DNA of 64,000 nucleotides from Apiospora phragmitis (Eukaryota > Ascomycota > Sordariomycetes > Amphisphaeriales > Apiosporaceae). The stretch spans positions 1,240,001-1,304,000 of the forward strand of contig JAQQWL010000016.1 of the NCBI GenBank assembly GCA_038363925.1, given 5' to 3'. The position numbers were made by a program, and so were the translations under genes. The notes beneath the pieces were generated by a model. That model saw only the letters and a program-made list of their open reading frames with translations, was not told the DNA's origin and did no database searches. Positions 23,501 through 35,039 of the stretch are shown here, piece by piece (the stretch's first letter is position 1; every line of letters begins with the position of its first letter).

Positions 23501-26300
23501 GGATTATGAAATACCCTTTAAAAATAAAAAGAACCCCTATTTATACCTATATATAAACTTAACCAGGAGTACGAATAAGCCTTAAAGGAATATATTACGA
23601 AAAATCTCGAGAAAGGAATTATCCGACTATCCATATTATTAACAGGCTTCCTCATCCTTTTCGTTTTCAAAAAAAGTAAGGACGGGAAACCTAAATAGTG
23701 TATATATATCGATTATTAAAAGCTTAACGAAATTACTATTAAAAACTAATACTCTTTATTTTTAATCGGCGATTTACGGAATAAATTATTATACGTTAAA
23801 ATTTTTATGATACTCGACCTCTTTAATATATATAACTTAATCCGAATTAAAAAAAAAGGAGTAAAAGACCGCGTTCCGAACTAAATACGGCTATTTCGAA
23901 TATTAAGCTATACCGTTTAATTTAATTAATATATTAATTAACTTTTAATTTATAATTAACTATATTTTACGAAAATATCTCGATAAGTTTATTATAATAT
24001 ACCTCAACGATATCTTTATTTACTTTAAAAATAACAAATAATACCGAGAGTATATAAAATTAATACTTTAAAAGTTATAAAATATTAACTTATTAATTAA
24101 CCTAAAAAAAAGCGAAATCTACTAACGATCTATCACCTTTATAAAATATATAATATCCCCGGGTAAAATTTAAATAAAACCTTCGAAAATTTTAATAATT
24201 AAAAAATAATTTACACCTATAAACGCTATAAAAGTTAAATCTTTTTTAAAACTAGCTAATTATTACCGGATTTTCGTCCCCGGATTTAATAAAATAATAA
24301 CACCTTTAACAAACTTAATAAAAAAAGACGAACCATTTTAGTAAACGGAAAAAAAAGATAAGGCCTTTTATAATATTAAAAAACAAATCCTTAACGAACT
24401 AATACTTTATATAATAAACCTATTTAAACCCTTTAAAATTAAAACCGACGTATTAAACTATACGATCAGAAAGTAACTAAATTAACGAAATAATAACGAA
24501 AAATCGCACCCCGTCGTATTCTTTTTAAAAAAGTTTAACGGACTAGAATTAAATTACTAAATTTATAATAAAAAATTAATAACTATTATTAAAACTTATA
24601 AAAAATAAAGATATTATTTTAACGGAATAATAAAGTTAATTAAGATTTATACCGATTATAAAAACTTTATAACGTTCACTATTATTAAAGAATTAAATAA
24701 ATAATAAATATAATAGTTCGAATTCCTATTAAAATTTAACCTCACCATTATCTACCGAAAGGGTAGCAAGAACGGTCGCGCTAACACACTAAGCCAACGA
24801 CCGGACTACCAGGAAAAAGTCCCGCCCGAAACGCGAACAATCCTCACTTATAATTAAAACGGTAACCTCGTACCTTTAAAATAATTAAACGTTACAAACC
24901 ACGTTTAATATAATAACGAATAGGTTACTAAGTTTTAATAATTTAATTAAAACTTTAACCCCGCGAATTACCCTAAAGATTACCTCGAAAACTATAACGG
25001 TCTCGCCTTTTACCGAAACAAGATCTATATCTTTAAGTAATACCGCGAAGATTTTATCCGAAAATTTTACAAACACTTTATATATAAACATTAAGAAATA
25101 TTTAAAACTTAGAAAAAAATTGCTAAATAATTCGATTATAAAAACCTTAAGCCGACCGTAACTAAAATAATTAATAAATACAACCTCTATAATAAAACTA
25201 AGGCCGCTAAATATCGATCATATAAAGAATTACAACCGATCCTATTATTAAATAAGGTATAAAAAATTATTATACTTAATTTTATTATTAAATTACCCTT
25301 ATTAAAAAAACCCTTAATTAAAATTAATTACAATAGCATCTTAATAATTACAAACAAACTCACGAAATACACCTACTTCTTACCATACAAAGAATCGAGC
25401 AATATTAACGACCTAATATATACGTTCCTCCGAATAATCATTAACTAGTACAGGTTACCCGAAATAATTATTTCTAATAGAAATAAACTATTTACCGCTA
25501 AGTTCTAAAAATTCTTAATAATATAACTCGACGTTAAACATAAGATATTTATAACTTATTACCTTTAAACGAACGAATAAACCGAGCGAATAAATTAAAC
25601 CTTAAAATAATACTTATATTATTATATTAATTATAAATAAAATAATTAGGTATAATTATTATTAATAATTTAATTCGTTTATAATAACGCGAATAACGAA
25701 ATTACACATATATTACTATTTTAAATAAACTACGAATATAATCTAAAAATTATTAAAAAATTAATAAAAAGAGAATTAATACCGATCGCGATCATTTAAA
25801 TCAAAAAATTAAAAAAACTCTAAATTACGCTATAATAAAACCTTACCTTCTTTTAATAATAAATAAAAGGATACGCTAATTAAATAAAATTAAAAAAATT
25901 AACCTTTAAAAAAGAAAAAAAAAGTTTACTTCTTATAACGAAATATTAAAATAAAATAATTAAATAATAAATTAAACTTTAAAAAAATAAAACTATTTAA
26001 AATTATAAAAACTATTTTAAAAATTAATTACTAATTATTATTATTTAAAATAATATAAATATACTTTATATTTTATATTTTATTATTCGAACTAGCGGTT
26101 AAAAAAACTTTAATCGATATATATCTAAAAATTAAAACGAATTAATACGAGTATAAAATTAATAAAGTTATTAATAAAAAAAAAAATAAAGCTTTTAATA
26201 CCTCGTTTAATAAAAAGATTACTTATTAAAAAATAATATTTAAAAGCTTAAAAAATACTTAATAAACGCCGCGAAAAAACTATAAACGTTTAAAATAAAA
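20576..26300 (+). pseudogene. Gypsy 3 gag-pol remnant
   Basis: Gag-side sequence covers about 20690-22700. The RT shows KDGKPK at about 23677-23691 with IDY just after, and YLND at 24000-24011 where YLDD is expected (one Asp changed to Asn by RIP). RNase H follows, with an TDYKNF-like motif near 24655 and YRKGSKN near 24760. The integrase zinc-binding region, then the core with TERIN in the segment 25555-25597, come next. A chromodomain-like tail with the YEYKINKVI pattern lies at about 26148-26290. The region 24740-24880 is less mutated than its surroundings. It is not functional. Confidence 0.85.
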
Positions 26301-26969
26301 CGAGATTAAAATTTATCGCGTTTTAATCTATTACTTTAAACGTTTTAAAAAACTACGCCTTAATAACCGCCTCGGACTTAACGTGCTCGGCCGCCTTTAA
26401 CTCATTTAAAGAACAAAGACTACGCTTAACTATCTCTATACTACGCATTATTAAAGAGTTCCGCTATTGCCGAATTCGTTTTAGGCGTTAAAAGGCCTCT
26501 TAAACCTCCTAATAAACCTTCTTTAAAACCGCGCTCGCCTCGCGTAAAGAGTTGTTAACCGCCTACTCTTTAAAGCGTAGGCGACGGGACTTATCGACGA
26601 CCCGAAACACCGCAAAAACCGATAAACCGGAACCATCGCAGGACCGACCATAACGAACGTACTCCTTATAGCGAGAAATATTATTTAATATAATATACTT
26701 CTACCCCTTTTTTAAATAAAAAGAGCACGGTATAATTTCGAAATTAAACTCGTCGAAGAGGGTAACTAAATTATAACGTTATTCAGTCTTTTTAAACTTC
26801 GTATAAAAAATAGATTTTTTAACTCGATTTAATATAATAAATAAATATTATAATAAAAAATATAACGGAAAAAAGGAAGGCGCTTATTAAAAACCGACAC
26901 AATAAGCGGGTAAAGATATTTAAAAAACCTAGCGCTTCGGGAATAAAGCAGCTAGAAGAGGGAAGGTAG
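26301..26969 (+). pseudogene. Gypsy 3 3' accessory frame, unlike that of the other copies
   Basis: After the chromodomain tail one plus-strand frame (for example at 26363-26660) reads FNSFKEQRLRLTISILRIIK, then KTALASRKELLTAY and KRRRRDLSTTRNTAKTDKPE. It has a handful of TAA/TAG breaks and no TGA, and it is GC-richer than the rest of the element. The composition suggests a helical, basic, possibly coiled-coil protein. I do not recognise it. Elements 1, 2, 4 and 5 carry a different sequence at this place. Confidence 0.5.
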
Positions 26970-27644
26970 TATTACGACCTGACCTAATTATACGGCCAAA
27001 GGTAATATTACGACCTGACCTAATTATACGGCTAAGACCTATAAAACCACCGGGCCGGATTTACGATACCCCGCCTAGGGTACGATATCACGGCTACCGA
27101 CCGCGCCGCTAATTATATTAATATAAACGTACTGATACTATAAAAGCATATAGTAATTATAACGATAATATCCTAAACCGCAGCAGGCTGGATACGGCCT
27201 AAAAAAATAACAAGGATAACGTCACGTAATAGATCACGGGGATCACCGGGAACGGCGAAGTAAGTCAATAATCTAATTAATAAAGGGATTACCCGGATTA
27301 CTAAAATACGAAAGTGAGCTAAATAATTTAACCGATTAATAAAAAAAGAGATTAAATATATAATAACGGACGCTCTCTATATATTTTATATAAATACTTT
27401 TTACCTTAATAATTAATTTAAATATTAATCTTAATTTATTAATAAAATAAATAACCTTAACAAAACTATTACGAATACCCCCTAAGCCTACGCACCTCAG
27501 TTATTATTCGTTCTTACCCGCTATTACCCATTATATCGATAAAAGCGATCTCTATCGCACGTTCGGATACTCTCTCGTATTACTAATATAAACCCTAGTA
27601 CGTCTTACTAGGTTTCTTTTAGAACCTAGATAGCGTTCGTTACA
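26970..27644 (+). repeat. Gypsy 3 3' LTR
   Basis: This 675-bp repeat starts tattacgacctgacc and ends gcgttcgttaca, followed by the CTATA duplication. It contains the same terminal 36-bp duplication as the 5' LTR. Confidence 0.93.
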
Positions 27645-27649
27645 CTATA

Positions 27650-30600
27650 TATCGATTAAAGTTTTTTCGGCTATTAACTCGAGTAATAAAATATAAAATA
27701 TAGGGTATATCCGTATTATTTTACATAGTAATAATTAGTAATTAGTTTTTAAAATAATTTTTACAATTTTAAATAGTCCGATCTTTTTAAAGTTTAGTTT
27801 ATTACTAAGTCGTTTTATTATAATATTTCGTTATAAAAAGTAAACCTTTTCTCTTTCTTTAAAGGTTAATCCTTTTAACCTTGTTTAGTCGGCGTATCTC
27901 TTTATTCGTTATTAAAAGAAGGTGAGGTCTTATTATAATATAATTTAGAGTTCCTTTAGTTTTTTAATTTATATGGTCGCGATTAATACTAGCTCTTTTT
28001 TTAAGGGTTTTTTAATAATTTTTAAGTTATACTTATAATTTATTCGAAATAATAATATACGTATAGTTTCGTTATTTACGTTATTATAAACGAATTAAGT
28101 TATAAGTAATAGTTATACCTAGTTATTTTATTCGTAATTAACGTAGTAATGTAGGTATTACTTTAATATTTAGTTTATTTTTTCCGTTTATTTATTTATT
28201 TAAAGGTAGTAGGCTATAAATAATTTATATTTTATACCGAGTTATATTATAAATAACTTTTAGAATTTTGTTAGAAATAGTTTATCTCGGTCGTAGATAA
28301 TCGTTTCGAGCAGCCCGTATTAATTAACGATCGTCCGTAGGAACGTATAGGCTAGGTCGCTAGTGTCGCTAAATTCCTTATACGGTAAGAAGTATGTATA
28401 CTTTATAAGTTTATTCGTAATTATTAGGATGCTATCGTAACTAGCCTTAGTTAGTAGTTTTTCCGATAAGGGCAGCTTGATTATAAAGTTAAGTACGATT
28501 ATTTTTTACGCCTTGTTTAGTAGTAGAATTAGTTATAGTTCTTCGTATAATTAATATCTAGCGGTCTTAGTTTTATTATAGAGGTTATATTTATTAATTA
28601 CTTTAATCACGGTTAACTTAAGGTTTTTATAATCGAATTACCTAGTAATTCGCTTTTAAGTTTTAAATACTCCTTAGTGTTTATATACGGGGTATTTATA
28701 AAACTCTTTAATAAAGCCTTCTCGATATTGCTTAAAGATATAGATCTTATTTCGGTAGAAGACGAAACCGTCGCGGTTTTCGAGGTGGTCCCTGGTATAA
28801 TTAACGGGGTTAAAGGTTTAATTAAATTATTTAAACTTAGTAACCTAATCGTTATTATATTAAACAAGGTTAGTAACGTTTAGTTATCGTAACGGCATGA
28901 GGTTGCCGTCCTGGTCGTGTATTAGGATAATCCGTATCTCCGGCGGAACTTCTTCTTAGTGGTCCGGTTATTAGCTTAATACGTCGGCGCGACCGTTTTC
29001 GTTACCCTTACGATAGATAATAGTTAGGTTAAATCTCGAAAAGAATTTAGATTATTATATTTATTATTTATTTAATTCTTTAATAATAATAAACGTTGTG
29101 AAGTTTTTATAATCGGTATAAACCTTTACTAGTTTTATCGTTCCGCTAAAGTAATATCTTTATTTTTCGTAAGCTTTAATAATAGTTATTAATTCTTTAT
29201 TATAGATTTAATAATTAAATTCTAGTTTATTTAGTTTTTTAAAAAAGAATGCGATAAGGTGCGACTTTCCGTTATTGTCCCTTTAGCTTAGTTATCCTCT
29301 AATCGTATAATTCGATATATCGGTTTCGATTTCGAATAGATTTAAAGGGTCCGCTACGCGGAGTACTAGTTCGTTAAAAATTCTCTCCTTAATGTTGTAA
29401 AAGGCTTGGTTTTCGTTCTCTGTCCATCGGAACGGCTCGTCCTTCTTTATCAGGTTTATTAGAGGTATCGCTATTTTATTAAATCCGGGGACAAATATCC
29501 GGTAATAATTAGCTAGTTCTAAGAAGGATCTAACTTTTATAGCGCTTATAGGCGTGGGCTACTCTTTAACTGCTAAGATTTTAGAAGGTTTTATCCGGAT
29601 TTCTTCCGGGGATATTACGTATCCTACGAATATAACGGACCGTTAGTAGAATTCGCTCTTTTTTAAGTTAACTAGTAAATTAGCGTCCTATAGCTTCCGA
29701 AGTATTAGCTTTATATGTTTTCGGTATTACTCGTCGTTCTTAGAGTAAATAAGGATATTATTAAGATATACCACGATAAATTTATCGAAGTATTCCCGTA
29801 GGATATAATTAATTATAAATTAAAAGCTAGCCGGTATATTAATTAAATTAAATAATATAGCTTAATATTTAAAATATTTATACTTAGTTCGAAACGCGGT
29901 TTTTTATTCTTTTCCTTTTTTAATTCGGATTAGGTTATAGATATTAAGGAGGTCGAATATTATAAAGATTTTTATATATAATAGTCTATTTCGTAAATCG
30001 CTAATTAAAGGTAAGGGGTATCGGTTTTTAATAATAATTTCGTTAAGCTTTCGGTAGTCGATATATATACGTTATTTAGGTTTCCCGTCCTTGCTCTTTT
30101 TCGAAATAAAGAGGATAGGGAAGCCTGCTAGCGACGTGGATGGTTATATAACTCCTTTTTCGAGATTTTCTATAATGTACTCCTTTAGGGCTTATTTATG
30201 CTCCTGGTTAAGTTTATATATAGGTATAAATAGGGGTTCTTTTCTATTTTTAAAGGGTATTTTATAATCTTACCGTGTATAAAGCGGTAAGCCTATTTTT
30301 AATTTCTTATTAAAAAGAATTTCGAATTACCGGTACTTTTTTAATATAATTGTTATAACGTTCGGCTTAAGTTCTTTAATAATAATATATATTTTAAAAA
30401 TTTTAAATTTATTAAAGGGTTGCTTTTTAAACCGTTATTTATTAATTAAACCTCTTTTTAATATATTTTATTAAAATTAACTCATTTTTTAATTAATTTT
30501 AAAATTATTTACCCGTAATTAGGGTATTTTTAAAATTATATCGTATTTTGCGATATCTATAATATCACACGTAATTCATTTATAGCGTTTTTTAATATCG

Positions 30601-33179
30601 ACCGGAAGGTTAGTAACTTCTTTTTATATTTCTTTATCGTTATAAGTTATAAATCCTTTATTAACGGTTTTAAATCGATATAAGGCGTTTTTCTCCTATT
30701 ATTCGAGTTTAAGGTAATTAACGATTTATAGTGAGATATAATTTCTTTACGCTCCGCTATCGAGTAACGCTCTAATATAAATTTTTTTACGCCTATTATT
30801 AATATAATATACTCGTGGATAACTTAATTATCCGTTATTTAGTATAGGAACCTGCCTTAGTCTACCTATTATTATCCTTTTATAATAAGCGGCGTCCATT
30901 TCCCGGACGCTACTCCTATAGGTAATTAATAATTTCTTACGATAGATCCTCGTATCGTCGCTATTATTTCTTTCGTTCTTTATAAGGCATTTCTTGGTAT
31001 GCCGGTAGGGGTGTCTTTATACTCCTCCCCGTATTAAGTATTATCCTTAATATTTAAGACTCGGGTTTTTTAAATAATTCGAAAGTTTATTAAGTTCGTA
31101 ATAATTTATAAACGCTTTATAAGTTCTTTAATATATTAAAAAGGTTTTCTTATCAGGTATATACTTATATATTTAGATGTCTATAGGCTCGCGATTTTTC
31201 CTAGGCGTGTTTAAAGTATCGATTTTTAAATCATTTCCTCTAATCTTGTCCTTTTAAGTAGTACTATCGTAGTTATTATAGGTTTTTTTATATTAATAGG
31301 TATACGCGCCGTCCGTTAAGGATTAATATTCGGATTTTTTTAATAATATAGTTAAGGTGTAATTACGTAATAGGTCGTTTATCGATTTTTCGGGGAAATT
31401 ATTCGTATCCGAGTTTCTTCGCGAAATGTTTTATATAAGTATTATGTACGTATAAAATTTATAAGAACGTAAAATATCTTTTATACATAAAAGAGATTCG
31501 GGTATTATCCCTTACCGTATAATTACCGTAAATTTTTTAATTAAACTTAACCGTAATAAGTATTTAGCGTAAATATTTTAAGTCGAGGTAAGGAATATTA
31601 AAGATAACTAACTATCTATCGGTTTTTAAGTTTTTAAACTTTATAATTTTATTTACTAGCTCCTTTATTAATATATTAATTAAATATTTATAGTTTAATA
31701 ATTACGCTAATTAATTTATAATATCGTCTATAAAATCGCTATTATTGTCGTATAGGAAAGGTTGCTCCCTTCGTATCATCGCGACGTTCCGGTTACGGTT
31801 TCTTCTACCTTTAAGGGCTTTTAAAAACTATCTAATATTTTCTTTATCCGCCAGGTATAAGGCGTACTTATCGTTATAGCAAGCTATTTAAGATAGGTTA
31901 CCGTATTTAGTAATAGTATTACTATTTTAAATAACTATTATAAAGGTATTTTTTATTTTAATAGTATTAATATATTGTTCGTTTAATATTCATTAAAAGT
32001 TTTTCTTCGGTATTTAATATTTTTAAGCGTAATATTTTTATTTTTAATAATTATAATAAATAACGCGTTATTTTTTATTTAAATTATTATATTAAGTAAT
32101 ATCGAAATTTATAAGTTTATTATAATAATTATACGCTGTAATATTTCTAGGCGGTATATTATTATATTAACGTAGTCGTCCGGTATTAGCTTAAATTTAA
32201 TTAGTTTACCGTAATAATCCGCCTTACTTCTCGTAACGTTATTTATATATATAAGTATCGATTTTAATAATAAGTTTTATATATAAAAAGAAATTATTAA
32301 GGGTATTTAATTAGCTAAGTTCGTTCTTAATATTCTTTTTTAACCTTTAATAATATATTATAATTTTTATAATTTTAGTATAATTTAATTAAGTTATAAT
32401 ACGTCGGAATTCAGTTATATAAAAAGCGGTTAATCCTTTTTATTTAAAGGTTTTAAGTTCTTTTTCCGCTTATCGTTTTTTATCGGGGTCTTAGAAAAGT
32501 AATTTAAAAGCTTGCTCAAAGTTATCGTAATTTTCGAAAATTCGCTATGCCTCCGTGCGGTATAGTTTAATTTATTAATCGTTTTTTACAAGTTTATTTA
32601 AATAATGTTCGAACTAAGCGAGTATTTTATTTTTAAAAAACGAAGTAACGTAAATAATTTATTAAGTAACGTTTTAAAACGTTCTTTTATAAAATCGTTA
32701 ATAAGTTTTAATTTAAATAAAAAAAATTTAAAAGTTCGCGTTTATTTCGTTAAATAGTATTAAAATATTTATCTTTATACCTTTTTTAAATATAATAAAG
32801 GTTTAAATAATATTAATAATTATATAAAAGAGACGTATTTCTTTACGTAGCTTATTAATATTATAAGGCGTTTATCCTAAGGTATCCTTAGTTCGAAGCT
32901 CGTTATGCTCTTTTTTCGAACCGTGCGTAATATTGCTAGTAATTAGCGCTTTTTTATTCGAGCTCTTTAATTCGTTTAACTAGCGCTTATCTGGTAGGCT
33001 CGTCGTTATTATCGTCGCTATCGACCTCTATGGCAGGGTCTCGCTAAGAGGTGTTAGGGGTGACGATAGGGACCTTTCTTTATCGGACGGTATTACTAGG
33101 TTTAAATATAGATATAATTCTTATAATATTATTATTCGAAGGTTTAAATAATAACTTATAAAAATAAGAGTAATTAAAA
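27650..33179 (-). pseudogene. Gypsy 2 gag-pol remnant
   Basis: Read on the minus strand: Gag at about 33100-31700, protease region near 30900, RT N-terminal motif (KDGKPK, IDY) near 30095-30055, and YLNN in place of YLDD near 29780-29765. RNase H lies about 29110-29000, the integrase zinc-binding segment about 28690-28560, and the integrase core down to 28070 with a TEKIN motif at about 28205-28185. The integrase tail runs into the nested element. Open frames on either strand around 28613-28883 are by-products of this pol segment, not genes. Confidence 0.82.
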
Positions 33180-33819
33180 TATAACGAATATTATTCGAGC
33201 TTTAAAAAAAACCTAATAAAACGTATTAAAGTTTATATTAATAATATAAAAAAGTATTTAAACGTATAATAAAAGTTTACTTTTATTAATATAATAAATA
33301 ATAGTTTATAAAAATAAAAATATTTAAGGTATATAAATTTAAAAATAATTATAATTAAATCGTTAAAATTATTTATTTTATTAATAAATTAAATTAATAC
33401 TTAAATTAATTATTAAAATAAAAAGTTTTTATATAAAATATATAGAGAACGTTTATTATTATATATCTAATCTCTTTCTTTATTAATTTATTAGATTACT
33501 TATAAGCTTATAGTAATCCCGTTATTAGCTCATAGTAATCCGTTCCTTAGATCACGGTAATCTAACCTTAGTTAGCTCACCTCGGGCGTCGTGCCTTCTA
33601 TCGCTCCGGGGCTTCGTCCTTATATCCGTCTATATTCGTCCCATCGCCGCGCGGGCTAGGGCCGCTTGTTTTATCGCATGCTATTAAAGTGCGATTACGT
33701 TTTTATTAGCGTAACTAGCGGTGAGATTACAGGCTGTAATATCGTAGCCGAATCGGGTCATCGTATTCCCGTGCCGGTGGGTGGGGTCTTTAGCCGCATG
33801 GTTAGGTCGGGTTGTAACA
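33180..33819 (-). repeat. Gypsy 2 LTR (5' LTR)
   Basis: This 640-bp partner of 18406-19044 ends gggttgtaaca, followed by the CTAGG duplication. Its outer half (33560-33819) keeps near-normal base composition, while the inner half is strongly RIP-mutated. Confidence 0.93.
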
Positions 33820-33824
33820 CTAGG

Positions 33825-34775
33825 TTATTAACCAGTGCCTGATTGGCGTTCGATAACGAGACGTGGCCCTCGTATAAACTCGTTATATTAACCGTGACTA
33901 GCGAAGGCTTAAAAGCTTTTCGAGCAGGTATAATGCGGGTTATCTATTAGTTTATCACGCTTATAATATTATAGTCGTTATTAATTAATAAGTGGTCGCC
34001 TTTATTATTTATATATTTTAGAAAAAAATTACAAGGCTAGTTATCGGCTAATTATTTTATATTCTCTTTTATAAAGTAATAAATAAAGTAAGTATTAATA
34101 AAGTATTAAATATAAATTTAGCCGCTAGTAATAAAGTTTAAGTATTATATAAAAAATATTATATAATAAGCCTCTACTATATCGAATAATTCGTTTAAGT
34201 TAAGTATAATAAACCGGTCGGATGCGATTCGCGATAATATAAATCGTAAATCGCGGTATATAAGAGAACCGGCTTAAGAGAAGGGATGACGCACTAGCTT
34301 AGCTAAGATATTAGCGATACTTTTCTATAGTTTCGCTTTCTCTTTTTTTATACCTTTATAAGTATAAGGCCTACCGGGAAGCTCTTTTATTAATAAGAAA
34401 TTAACGCTAACCTTTATATAACGAGCCCTTATAATGCTATATTTAAAAACAGTTAGAATAGGTACCGATGTTTAGGTTTTAAAGAAAGCGACTGTTATAT
34501 ACTCGCTTTCGACTAAATATGCCGCCAGCGTTTTTAAAAGGCTTATCGAACAGCGCGTAACTCGAGGAACATAGAAAAGCTAAATAGTTTCGTTATCGAA
34601 ACAGACTTGTGCGTAATAATTAATATTACTTATCTTAATTTATACCCCGATTTTAATTAAGTATTTAATCTTACACTTAACACCCTTTAGTTTACGCGTA
34701 AACGCGTAGACCGCCTTATTATTAATAAGCTCCCGGTGTTCGCTTATCTCGTTAAGAAGCCGCGAATCTTATAAA
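33825..34775. other. host-like DNA between Gypsy 2 and Copia, no gene recognised
   Basis: Base composition is intermediate and several stretches (33830-33960, 34270-34400, 34480-34620) are only mildly mutated. No conserved protein motif was found in the frames I read. The sequence at 33825 is the natural continuation of 18400, from which it was separated by element 2. Confidence 0.45.
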
Positions 34776-34780
34776 GTATT

Positions 34781-34987
34781 TGTTAGAACAGCAGGAACTG
34801 AGGTTTTCCATATTACCCTAAAAAAGGTGCCACGTGCCTACGCGCACGAACCCCTTTCTATTTTATAAAGAGGGGTATACGATGCCCCTCGTAGCTAATA
34901 AAAAAGATAGATATAAATAATAAAATATAATAATTAAACCTCGATTAAAACCGGAATTTATACGTACGTACGAAAGCTTATTTAATA
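34781..34987 (+). repeat. Copia 5' LTR
   Basis: It starts tgttagaacagcaggaac and ends gcttatttaata. The 207-bp length equals that of the 3' copy. The first 80 bp retain near-normal composition, whereas the 3' LTR is strongly mutated at the same positions. Confidence 0.94.
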
Positions 34988-35039
34988 TTAATTAATAGTT
35001 ACCCGTAGCGATTATAAATTAATAAGAGTAAAGAAACGG

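Larger units (their letters stand above)
19901..27644 (+). mobile_element. Ty3/Gypsy element 3, complete, nested in element 2, RIP-inactivated
   Basis: Identical-length LTRs of 675 bp (19901-20575, 26970-27644) with CTATA duplications (19896-19900, 27645-27649) define a 7744-bp insertion on the plus strand. A purine-rich tract (agaagagggaaggtag) ends just before the 3' LTR. Pol order is RT, RNase H, integrase, chromodomain-like tail, which is the Gypsy/chromovirus arrangement. All frames are broken by TAA/TAG. It inserted after element 2, since it interrupts it. Confidence 0.95.
18406..33819 (-). mobile_element. Ty3/Gypsy element 2, complete, split by nested Gypsy 3, RIP-inactivated
   Basis: LTRs at 18406-19044 and 33180-33819 are flanked by perfect CTAGG duplications (18401-18405, 33820-33824). 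Removing the nested element 3 (19901-27644) and one CTATA leaves about 7.67 kb, normal for a complete chromovirus-type Gypsy element. It reads on the minus strand: 5' LTR, gag, protease, RT (motif near 30095-30060), RNase H, integrase (TERIN-like motif at about 28215-28178), then the nested insertion, accessory region and 3' LTR. Continuity across the nested insertion is clear by comparison with element 1 (11680-11720). Confidence 0.94.

Noticed and set aside
24885..25091. Similar 60-84-codon open frames on both strands in elements 2, 3 and 5 (24885-25091, 28613-28883, 53038-53308)
   Set aside because: They resemble each other only because they overlie the same pol segment between RNase H and integrase; the true pol frame there carries the zinc-binding motif.
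18240..34060. A reading frame that might join across Gypsy 2 once the element is removed (minus strand, 34060-33825 then 18400-18240)
   Set aside because: Five stops in about 105 codons is no better than chance, and no family motif is visible.
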